From positions 47,501-111,500 of the forward strand of contig NZ_CP119392.1 of NCBI RefSeq assembly GCF_029224025.1: a stretch of DNA of 64,000 nucleotides, written 5' to 3'. Source of the stretch: Rhodanobacter sp. AS-Z3 (lineage in GTDB: Bacteria; Pseudomonadota; Gammaproteobacteria; Xanthomonadales; Rhodanobacteraceae). Within the stretch, counting starts at the first letter, position 1. Each line of letters starts with the position of its first letter. The notes beneath the pieces were generated by a model that had not been told where the DNA came from, ran no database searches, and saw only the letters and a program-made list of their open reading frames with translations. Below, in pieces: positions 36,332 through 46,148 of this stretch. The translations under genes and the position numbers were made by a program.

Positions 36332-39205
36332 TCAGTCCGCAGGCTGGGCGGGTTGGCCAGCATCGCCGAAGCTGAAGCCCAACGCGTCGGTGACCTCGCG
36401 CACGCTGCCGCACAACTGCGCCAACGCCGGCTCGCGCGGCGCAATACGTGAGCGCAGGTCGAGCGTGCAAGCCAGCGCGCGCTGCAACAAGTCGGCGTGA
36501 GCCACCGCCAGGATCGCAGCCTGATTATTGCCCAGCAGGCCGGCAATCCGGCAAGCCTCGATCAGGCCGGCATTGGCGGTGACGCCCAGCAGCGCCGGCG
36601 TTTGGGCAGCATGCGCGAGCACCAGTCCCTGCAAGGCAAATTCGATATCAAGCAGACCACCGTGGCCTTGCTTCAGATCGAACTGCTGCTCGTCCGAACG
36701 ATCACGCTCGGCCCGCCAGCGTTCACGCATGTTGCCGACCTCGGCCAAGACCGTGGCGCGTTCCCGCGGCACCGCCAGAACATCCCGCCGCACCACCGCG
36801 AGCTGGCCATTGAGACCCGCATCCCCAGCCACCGGGCGGGCGCGCAACAACGCCTGATGCTCCCACGTCCATGCGCGACTTTGCTGATACGCCACAAACG
36901 CTTCCAGGCTACCGACCAGCATGCCCTTGGAGCCATCCGGGCGCAGCCGCGTGTCGACTTCGTACAAACGCCCGCCGCGAGTCAGCACGGTCAGCCAGTT
37001 CATCGCCCGTTGCGCCAGCCGCTGGTACCAACGCGAACCTTCGATCGGCCGCGCGCCATCGCTCATCGCCTGCGCGCGGCGACCGTCGTAGACAAAGACC
37101 AGGTCCAGATCGGAGGCGAAGCCCAGCTCCTCGCCACCAAGGCTGCCGTAACCCAGTACGGAAAAGCCCGAACCCTCGCCGGGCAGACGACCGTGCTGGG
37201 CAACCAGTTCACGCTCGGCCAGACTCAGCACCGCACCCACCACCGACTCCGCCAGTGCCGCCAGTCGACGGGCGGTAGCAACGGCATCGGCGCGGCCATC
37301 GTTGAACGCCAGACCCAACCGGAACGCGGTGGATGCCTTGAACTCGTTGATTCGTTCCAGCTCCGCCTCGGCCTCGCGCTCCTCCAGCGTGCCCAGCACG
37401 CGGGCAATCTCGGCGGTGATGTCGGCACGCTTGAACGGCAGTTGATCGATGCGTGGATCAAGCACGTCGTCCAGCAGCAGCGGCTGGGCAATCACTCGTT
37501 CAGCCAGAAATGCGCTGTCGGCAAACAACCGCGCCAGCCGTCGGCGGGCCGCCGGCTGCTCTTCCAGCAAAGCCAGATACGAAGAGCGCCGCGCTACCGC
37601 CTGCATCAGCCGCACCAGCCGCAACAGACTGGACACCGGGGCGGTGGTCGCGCGCGCCGCCTCGAATAGCTGCGGCATCAAGTGATCGAGTCGTTCGCGC
37701 GACCGCGGCGACATGGCGCGCACCGAAGAGGCTTGCGGCAGTTTCAGCAACGCATCAACCAATTCAACTCCCGGCACGAAACCGGAGGCTTCGAGCAAGG
37801 CGCTTTCCAGTGACTCATCGCAGGCGTGCTGCCACAGTTGCAGATCGGCGATGGGTACGCTGGCAGAGCGCCCACCTTGCGGCATCAGTACCGCCGCGAA
37901 TTCCTCGCTGACAATGGCGCGTTGCGTGGCCAGCGCTGCCTGCAAGCTGTCCCAGTCCGGATGATCCAGACTCAGCGCGATGCGCTCGCGACTCAGCGCA
38001 TCCGCCGGAATGTCGTGGGTCTGCGCGTCGCGCAGCATCTGCACCCGGTTCTCGACCCGACGCAGCAGCACGTAGGCCTGGCGCAAGGCCTGCGCACGTG
38101 CGGCGGGAATATGGCCACGCGCTTCGCACGCCGTCAGTGCCGGCAACAGTCCGCGCACGCGCATCGATGGCTCGCGGCCCGCGCGGATCAACTGGGTCAA
38201 CTGCACGATGAATTCAATCTCGCGGATGCCGCCCGGACCCAGCTTCAGGTTGTCCGCCAGGTCCTTGCGCGCCACTTCCGCATCGATCAGCGCCTTCATC
38301 TCGCGCAGGCCGGCGAAGGCGGTGTAATCAAGGTATTTACGATAGACAAACGGGCGCAACAATTCCTGCAGTTGCTTGCCGGCGCCGCGATCCCCCGCCA
38401 CCGGGCGCGCCTTGATCCACGCGTAACGCTCCCAGTCACGTCCCTCGTTCTGGTAGTACTGCTCCATGGCGGCAAACGACAGCGCCAACCGGCCTGCCTT
38501 GCCAAATGGACGCAAGCGCATATCCACCCGCGCGCAGATGCCGTCCATGGTCGGTTCGTTGAGCAGACGAACCAGTTGACGGCCGAGTCGAACGAAGTAT
38601 TCGCTGTTGTCCAGCGGTCGCGCGCCATCCGTCTGGCCACCTTGCGGGTAGGCAAAAACCAGGTCGATGTCCGAGGAGAAATTCAGCTCCGATCCACCCA
38701 GCTTGCCGAAACCAATCACCAGCAGGCGCTGCGGCTTGCCATCCGCATCGCGGCTGGAGCCATAGCGCTCGGCGAGCATGCGTTCGGACCAACCGAGCGC
38801 CTGCTCGATCAGCACCTCGTACAGCACGCTGGTGGCCGACAGTGTTTCCGGCAGATCATCCAGCCCGTTGGCGTCACGAAACACCAGCCGCAACGCCTCG
38901 GCATGGCGGAACCGCCGCAAAGCAACCATGCAACCTGCTTCATCGACGGGAAGCTTCAACGCATCGACCCGTGCACTGGCATCGCTGCCGGATCGCAGCC
39001 GCTCCAGTCCAGCCGGGGCCAGCAATTGCGGCTGACGACACCAGGTGTCGAAGGCGAAATCGCTGGCCAGCAGGGTGCGCCGGATACGCTCGGCGACGCC
39101 CGCATCGTCGTGCAGCGGCACGCCGGCTGCACGACAGCGACTGGCGAGTTCACCGTAACGATCATCAATCAGCGCGCGCAGCGCAGGGGTGGCCGGATGA
39201 GTCAT
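36332..39205 (-). CDS. glnE: Bifunctional glutamine synthetase adenylyltransferase/deadenylase
   Basis: Controls glutamine synthetase by adding and removing AMP in response to PII signalling. At 957 residues it has the usual length. Both nucleotidyltransferase halves are seen: GFGKLGGSELNFSSDIDLVF in the N-terminal (deadenylylase) domain and GYGSLGGEELGFASDLDLVF in the C-terminal (adenylylase) domain, separated by a helical region. LKLGPGGIREIEFIVQL and LKQGHGGLLDIEFALQGLV are the partner motifs. ATGs at 39205 and 39223 are possible starts. It is divergent from the sulfatase gene. Confidence 0.97.
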   Translation of the reverse strand: MTHPATPALRALIDDRYGELASRCRAAGVPLHDDAGVAERIRRTLLASDFAFDTWCRQPQLLAPAGLERLRSGSDASARVDALKLPVDEAGCMVALRRFRHAEALRLVFRDANGLDDLPETLSATSVLYEVLIEQALGWSERMLAERYGSSRDADGKPQRLLVIGFGKLGGSELNFSSDIDLVFAYPQGGQTDGARPLDNSEYFVRLGRQLVRLLNEPTMDGICARVDMRLRPFGKAGRLALSFAAMEQYYQNEGRDWERYAWIKARPVAGDRGAGKQLQELLRPFVYRKYLDYTAFAGLREMKALIDAEVARKDLADNLKLGPGGIREIEFIVQLTQLIRAGREPSMRVRGLLPALTACEARGHIPAARAQALRQAYVLLRRVENRVQMLRDAQTHDIPADALSRERIALSLDHPDWDSLQAALATQRAIVSEEFAAVLMPQGGRSASVPIADLQLWQHACDESLESALLEASGFVPGVELVDALLKLPQASSVRAMSPRSRERLDHLMPQLFEAARATTAPVSSLLRLVRLMQAVARRSSYLALLEEQPAARRRLARLFADSAFLAERVIAQPLLLDDVLDPRIDQLPFKRADITAEIARVLGTLEEREAEAELERINEFKASTAFRLGLAFNDGRADAVATARRLAALAESVVGAVLSLAERELVAQHGRLPGEGSGFSVLGYGSLGGEELGFASDLDLVFVYDGRRAQAMSDGARPIEGSRWYQRLAQRAMNWLTVLTRGGRLYEVDTRLRPDGSKGMLVGSLEAFVAYQQSRAWTWEHQALLRARPVAGDAGLNGQLAVVRRDVLAVPRERATVLAEVGNMRERWRAERDRSDEQQFDLKQGHGGLLDIEFALQGLVLAHAAQTPALLGVTANAGLIEACRIAGLLGNNQAAILAVAHADLLQRALACTLDLRSRIAPREPALAQLCGSVREVTDALGFSFGDAGQPAQPAD

Positions 39206-39373
39206 TGTCGCATTGTGCCGCATGGCGGCCGACTGTCGGCAGTGCGTTCATCGCATGATCGTGCCTGATCAGGGCGCCACCCGCCTTTGACAGCGGCGGT
39301 GCACCCACTTGCTGTTCATCTCGATAGCATTACATTGGCGCGTCCCTACCATGACCGCCAAAGCAGGACTGCG

Positions 39374-41269
39374 ATGTCAGCACCCTCCAAGCCTTCCCTT
39401 TCGCGCGGGCGACTTCTTGCCACGCGCACGATCCTGGTGCTGTTGCTTGCACTGGCTTTCGTGCTGCTGACTGGCTGGGTCGACGGCGGCGTCGGGGTGG
39501 TCCCGCTGCGTATTTTCGACCAGGCCCGTTTCCCGCTGGCCAACGCGTGGCCCGGCTTGCTGCTGGCACTGCTGTTGCTGGCCATCAGTCGCCGCGCATG
39601 GCTGTCGTTTGCGCTGGCGTTTCTGTTGCAGGGTTTGATCTACGCGGTGAACGCGCTGAAGGTGGCCAACCTCGGAACACCCTTGCTGCCGGATGATTTT
39701 CGCATTGTCGGCCAGCTGCACAAGGGTGGCATGCACCTGCTATCCGGCTACCTGCCGCACAGCCCATGGCCGTACCTCGGCGTGCTGGTTGCGGTGGTCG
39801 TGCTTGTCACCGCGTGGCGGCTGGAGCCGCCGCTGTTCGAGCGCCACCCACGACTGCCGCGCTTGCTTGGGGGCAGCCTGGCGGCGCTGGGCTTGATCAG
39901 CATGCTGGCCGGCGTTTCGACATGGACGAAAATCTACAACGCCAGGACGTTGTGGCTGGAGCCCTGGTCGGCCATCTCCACCACGACCCATTCCGGCCTG
40001 ATCAGCTCGCTGATGATGTTCCATCTGCAGTACGGCAAGGCCGCACGCAAGCCGGACCGTGCCGCTGCCATGCAACTGATCAACCAATCCTTGCCGACCC
40101 TGCTGCAATCCATGCCGGCAACCACACCAGCTGCCGCGCTGCCCGATATCGTGGTGATACAGAGCGAGTCATTTTTCGACCCGACCATCATGCGCGGTTA
40201 TGAGCGCAGCAATTTCGCGCCCAATCTGGCGCGGCTCGCCGCACATGGCACCAGCGGCAAACTGCATGTGCCCACGTTCGGTGGCGGCACCATTCGCACC
40301 GAGTTTGAATTCCTCACCGGCCTGTCGCTGCGCTATTTCGACAACCTGCAATTCCCGTATCTGCAAATGAGTCACAAGGCGCTGCCGGGGCTGGTGCGCA
40401 CGTTGAGCCGGCACGGCTATGCCACGTTGGCGCTGCATGGCAATGACCCGGCGTTCTGGAATCGCACCACGGCCATGAAGGCGATTGGCTTCGATCAGTT
40501 TGTCTCGCAATCCTCGTTCCCGTCATCGGCAGTCAATGACGGCAAGTACATGGCCGACAGCGCCATGACCGACCAGGTCATGACGCTGCTCAAGGATCAC
40601 GGGCCACCGCAGTTCATCTTCGCCATCAGCATCGAAGCGCATGGCCCTTACGATGTCGAGCCCACGCATGTCGCCGAGCGCGATGCCATTCCCGTACCTG
40701 ACGGGATCACCGGCAGGGACAAGCTTGAGCTGCAGACTTACCTGTATCACCTGCAGCATGCCGATGCCGAACTGGGCCGGTTGGTGAAGCTGCTGGCGCA
40801 GCGCGAACGCCCCAGCGTGGTGGTTTTCTACGGCGATCATTTGCCGGCGCTGAGCAACAGCTACCATACCGCCGGCTTCGTCGACGGTGGTGACATGCTC
40901 GGTCAGGCCGGCGTGTGGCTGATGGTGGACCCCAAACAGCCGGCCCAACCCAGCCAGGTGGACACCGCCTCGTGGCTGCTGCCGGGCAAGCTGCTTGCAC
41001 ACATCGGCATTCACGATGATCCGTATTTCGCGCTGACCGAACTGGTCGGCCCGCAACTCGCCGCACTCACTGAAGCGCCCGGCGCGCCACCGCTCCCTGA
41101 GGGCGATCAACAGCAGCAGCTGGATAAAGCCATGGCCAGCATTGACCAGCTGCGCATGGATGGAAAGCTGGACAAGCTGTGGCCAGCGCCGTTGCAGGCA
41201 GCGGCGGCGCGTGACGATCAGCCACCACCGCAACCGACGAGTAACGCCGCGGGCGCCGCAGCGCACTAG
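39374..41269 (+). CDS. LTA-synthase-type sulfatase (phosphoglycerol transferase family)
   Basis: A 631-residue membrane enzyme. The first 200 residues carry five hydrophobic helices. The extracytoplasmic catalytic domain has DIVVIQSESFFDP (first metal-site acid), the nucleophile region TFGGGTIRTEFEFLTGL with the threonine seen in LtaS-type enzymes, and VVFYGDHLPAL near the metal His. In Gram-negatives, relatives such as OpgB transfer phosphoglycerol to periplasmic glucans. The exact acceptor is unknown. The low-complexity tail is rich in Pro/Gln/Ala. It is divergent from glnE. Confidence 0.88.
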   Translation: MSAPSKPSLSRGRLLATRTILVLLLALAFVLLTGWVDGGVGVVPLRIFDQARFPLANAWPGLLLALLLLAISRRAWLSFALAFLLQGLIYAVNALKVANLGTPLLPDDFRIVGQLHKGGMHLLSGYLPHSPWPYLGVLVAVVVLVTAWRLEPPLFERHPRLPRLLGGSLAALGLISMLAGVSTWTKIYNARTLWLEPWSAISTTTHSGLISSLMMFHLQYGKAARKPDRAAAMQLINQSLPTLLQSMPATTPAAALPDIVVIQSESFFDPTIMRGYERSNFAPNLARLAAHGTSGKLHVPTFGGGTIRTEFEFLTGLSLRYFDNLQFPYLQMSHKALPGLVRTLSRHGYATLALHGNDPAFWNRTTAMKAIGFDQFVSQSSFPSSAVNDGKYMADSAMTDQVMTLLKDHGPPQFIFAISIEAHGPYDVEPTHVAERDAIPVPDGITGRDKLELQTYLYHLQHADAELGRLVKLLAQRERPSVVVFYGDHLPALSNSYHTAGFVDGGDMLGQAGVWLMVDPKQPAQPSQVDTASWLLPGKLLAHIGIHDDPYFALTELVGPQLAALTEAPGAPPLPEGDQQQQLDKAMASIDQLRMDGKLDKLWPAPLQAAAARDDQPPPQPTSNAAGAAAH

Positions 41270-41390
41270 GCGCAAGCATGACCGGCGCGGCGTTCTGACT
41301 GACGGCCATCTCGACTAACCCGGGAAGCCCGCATCCGGCCTTATGCCGCCGGTGGAGGTCGGGCTGTGCAGGCGTCAGGCGTCCGCGAAA

Positions 41391-43229
41391 TCAGCGCGAC
41401 TTCTTGAACGTCCTGGAGCAACCGCGCAGCCACTCCATGGCACCCAGCTGCTGCCACAAGGCCAGCGTTTCAGATCGATAAATCCACGCCTCGTCGTCTC
41501 CACCGATACTCACACCCCATTGAGCTCGCGCTGGCGGCTTGGGATTGGTCTTGAGCAGCCAGCTCAAGAGTTTGGGATACGCCTCCGCCGCCTTGGCCAA
41601 CGCAGTTACGGCCAAACCAGCCTGCCCGGCAGCAAACAATGCCAGCGCATGGTTGTACTGCATCGCGGCGAAATCATCGGAGTAGCGCTCACACAGCGCC
41701 AAGGCGTCGGCGACGCGGCCCACGTGCAGGTAGCCGCGCACCAGGGAATGGCGGAAGCCCTGGTTGTCAGAGGGGTTGAGTACCAGTACCAGCCACTCCA
41801 GCCTGGCCAGTTCTGTTTCACCGAGCGATTCGCCCCCGTCGATCGCAATGCGATGGCCGATCAGGTTCAAGGCCGGGCGATTCTCCAGCCAGCCCCATTC
41901 AAGTCGCTTGTTCTGGGCATGATTCGCCGTCAGCACTTCGCGCAGCAATCGCTCGGCACGATCAAGCACGGGCAACACCACGGTATCGACGAGCAAGTCC
42001 ATGCGCCACTCGCGCATGGTTTCAACGATGGTATCTAGCACCTCGAAGGCATTCCAGAGCAGCGGTTGCTCGCGCAACAGCGGCAGCCACGCCGCCATCT
42101 CGGCACGTTTGGCGGGAGCCGCCAACGGCGAATGGCTAAGCGGCGACGCGACGCTGTGCCAGCGCAGCAAGGCTTTTTCAAGCGCAGGCGTCGGCTCCAG
42201 AGGACCGGCATCGTCTTTGTTGGGTGAGAGCGTGTAAGACGAAGTGATCGGAGGTGCGGCCTGCAATGACTCGACCAATTCGCGCAGACCCGGCTGATTG
42301 TCAAACACGCGCCGGGTCAATGCCTGCTCACCGTGGGCGGCAACTTCGCGCATGAATTCGACCAGCTCCGCCAACGCCGGGTCGCGCATGGCCGTCAGAC
42401 GATGTACCCAGAACCGCGCGCGCTCACGTGCCTGCACATGGTCGCCCTGGGAAATCAGCAAGGTGATTTCAAGGTGCGCCAGCGAGGGTGACTGCGGATC
42501 GGCGCGTTGCGCCTCGCCGAACATTTGCCATGCGGCAGCGTAGTCGCCGGCATCGGCACGCATGGTGCTGGTGCGTTGCAAGGCCGCCGAACGCATGCGC
42601 TGGTCACCGCCACTTATCGCCCGACTGAGCAACTGGGCTTTCTTGCGCGGTTTGTGCAGCTCGGTGTAGGCATCGAGCAGCATGTCGAACAGCTCCTCAT
42701 GCTCGGCGCGGATGTCCGTATCGTGGACAAACCACGGCTCAAGCAGGGTACAAGTGTCCTTGGCACGACCGTCGGCATTCATCTGCCAGGCGGCATCGAA
42801 CATCTGGTCCATCGATACATGACTACCGGCCAGTTCCGCCCAGCGGCGCTTTGGCAAACTATCCAGCACCATCGGCAGCGGATTCATGTCCAACGGCGGC
42901 ATGTTCTGCTCGATCTCCAGGCAGCACTGTTTGTATTTGCGCAGGGAGCCACACGAACACGGATCGTTACGGCCGGGCACCGACAACATACCCGGCGCAT
43001 AACGCGCTGCCGGGTGCGGAGTCCGTCGCCAGAGCTGACGCGACATGCAGGAAACCAGGGGCCAGGTCAGCGTGTCATCGCGAAGATCCGCAGGCAGCCG
43101 GGCATGCTTCGTCCTCAGCCGCTCAACGTAGTCCTGGTAACCCACCTCGTGCGCAATCAACGTCGCGCAGTATTGCCAGATTTCATCGAGCGCCTGCGAG
43201 AAGGCCGCCCGTGGTGTATTCGCATTCAT
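41391..43229 (-). CDS. SEC-C motif protein with large helical-repeat region
   Basis: A 612-residue cytoplasmic protein. Near residue 87 it has the SEC-C zinc motif GRNDPCSCGSLRKYKQCC. The rest is a long all-helical, probably TPR-like region (for example AALQRTSTMRADAGDYAAAWQMFGEA and VRGYLHVGRVADALALCERY). SEC-C is also found at the end of SecA and in many unrelated proteins. I cannot assign a function beyond zinc binding and protein-interaction potential. It starts downstream of the groEL terminator on the same strand. Confidence 0.8.
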   Translation of the reverse strand: MNANTPRAAFSQALDEIWQYCATLIAHEVGYQDYVERLRTKHARLPADLRDDTLTWPLVSCMSRQLWRRTPHPAARYAPGMLSVPGRNDPCSCGSLRKYKQCCLEIEQNMPPLDMNPLPMVLDSLPKRRWAELAGSHVSMDQMFDAAWQMNADGRAKDTCTLLEPWFVHDTDIRAEHEELFDMLLDAYTELHKPRKKAQLLSRAISGGDQRMRSAALQRTSTMRADAGDYAAAWQMFGEAQRADPQSPSLAHLEITLLISQGDHVQARERARFWVHRLTAMRDPALAELVEFMREVAAHGEQALTRRVFDNQPGLRELVESLQAAPPITSSYTLSPNKDDAGPLEPTPALEKALLRWHSVASPLSHSPLAAPAKRAEMAAWLPLLREQPLLWNAFEVLDTIVETMREWRMDLLVDTVVLPVLDRAERLLREVLTANHAQNKRLEWGWLENRPALNLIGHRIAIDGGESLGETELARLEWLVLVLNPSDNQGFRHSLVRGYLHVGRVADALALCERYSDDFAAMQYNHALALFAAGQAGLAVTALAKAAEAYPKLLSWLLKTNPKPPARAQWGVSIGGDDEAWIYRSETLALWQQLGAMEWLRGCSRTFKKSR

Positions 43230-43282
43230 CGCATGATTATCTCTGGAAGAGTGCGTGCGGCTGCCGAACAGATCCACAATCC

Positions 43283-43311
43283 AAAAAAAACCCCGCCGAA
43301 GCGGGGTTTTT
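43283..43311 (-). terminator. Rho-independent terminator of groESL
   Basis: CCCCGC and GCGGGG with a CGAA loop, flanked by A-runs on the left and T-runs on the right. It lies about 90 bp past the groEL stop on the minus strand and insulates the SEC-C gene. Confidence 0.9.
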
Positions 43312-43399
43312 CATGTTGCAAAGGCTCTTGCTGAGCAGCACGGTCATGACTGACCGTTCTTGATACTCGCCATCAGGTGTGATGACGAGTATCAGCCAC

Positions 43400-45064
<1,665 letters not shown>

Positions 45065-45183
45065 TCAAAAAAATTGAATAAGAATGGGAGGTGTCGCGAA
45101 AGAACTAAAAGAAGGAGCCAACGGCGACTGGCGTGCGCGGTTTGTACCTTTACTCGCGCTCAACCAACCCGAGCCCCAACGAA

Positions 45184-45477
45184 TCAGCCTTCGATCACAG
45201 CCACGATGTCGTCTTCCTTCAGGAACACGAGGTCTTCGCCGTCGATCTTGATTTCCTGGCCGGCGTACTTGCCGAACAGCACGGTGTCGCCAGCCTTCAA
45301 CGACATCGGGCGGATCTTGCCATCGGCCATGATCAGGCCGGTACCGGCAGCAACGACCTTGCCGCGGGTCGGCTTTTCGGTGGCGCTGTCGGGGATGACG
45401 ATGCCGCCGGCGGAGACGCGCTCTTCTTCGAGGCGCTTGACGATGACGCGATCATGCAACGGACGCAATGTGCTCAT
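45184..45477 (-). CDS. groES: Co-chaperonin GroES (10 kDa subunit)
   Basis: The 97-residue heptameric lid of the GroEL chamber. [19 protein letters not shown], the mobile-loop region [35 protein letters not shown] and the C-terminal [10 protein letters not shown] are all present. The start is the ATG at 45477, preceded by GGAG. It is the first gene of the operon; the CIRCE operator lies about 65 bp upstream. Confidence 0.99.
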   Translation of the reverse strand: MSTLRPLHDRVIVKRLEEERVSAGGIVIPDSATEKPTRGKVVAAGTGLIMADGKIRPMSLKAGDTVLFGKYAGQEIKIDGEDLVFLKEDDIVAVIEG

Positions 45478-45542
45478 GGAGGACTCCAATTGGTTCAACT
45501 GGTTGATGGACAAGGCTTTCAGAACCCGGACCGGCAGTTCTG

Positions 45543-45569
45543 TTAGCACTCGATGGTAATGAGTGCCAA
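45543..45569 (-). promoter_or_regulatory. CIRCE operator (HrcA site) of groESL
   Basis: TTAGCACTC, nine bases (GATGGTAAT), then GAGTGCCAA matches the CIRCE consensus with one change. On the minus strand a -35-like TTGGCA and a weak -10-like CTAACA at a 17-bp spacing coincide with the two arms, so HrcA binding would cover the promoter. Confidence 0.93.
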
Positions 45570-45708
45570 TTTTACGCAGATAGCATCCCGCAGCAAGATG
45601 TTTGTTACGCGGGGATGCCACAGACATTGGGCAACACCCGCCCTCTTTCAAGGGTGCGCCGGCGAATCGGCGATGTGCCCGGCAGACCACCTCGGCTACG
45701 CTGAAAGC

Positions 45709-46041
45709 ATGAATACCACCGATCCCGCCGCTGTTCTGCTCTGCTATTGCAGCTGTCCCGACGAGGCCACGGCCCGGCAACTTGCCGAAACCCTGGTCGG
45801 CGAACGGCTTGCCGCCTGCGTCAACCAGTTGCCCGGCGTGCGCTCGACCTATCGGTGGCAAGGCGAGCTCACCACTGACAGTGAAGTATTGTTGCTGATC
45901 AAGACCACCGCCGCGCGACTGCCCGCGTTACGGTCTCGCGTACTCGAACTGCATCGGTACGCGTTGCCCGAATTGATCGCCGTGCCGGTGACATGTGGCC
46001 ACGAGGCCTATCTGCAATGGGTGCGCGACGGCGTGGAATGA
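45709..46041 (+). CDS. cutA: Divalent-cation tolerance protein CutA
   Basis: A 110-residue trimeric, PII-like fold protein. Typical segments are [25 protein letters not shown] at the start, [42 protein letters not shown] and the end [13 protein letters not shown]. It is implicated in copper tolerance and binding of divalent metals, although the exact role is debated. The ATG at 45709 gives the family length. It lies 167 bp past the CIRCE element on the other strand and 107 bp before dsbD. Confidence 0.93.
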   Translation: MNTTDPAAVLLCYCSCPDEATARQLAETLVGERLAACVNQLPGVRSTYRWQGELTTDSEVLLLIKTTAARLPALRSRVLELHRYALPELIAVPVTCGHEAYLQWVRDGVE

Positions 46042-46148
46042 ACGAACAACCGGGCGTGGCAAAGTGAAGCGCCGCGACGGTCGGACTCCGGATACTGGGC
46101 CATAATGCCGGCCTGTTCGGTTTCACCAGCGTCACCGCCACCGGAGTC

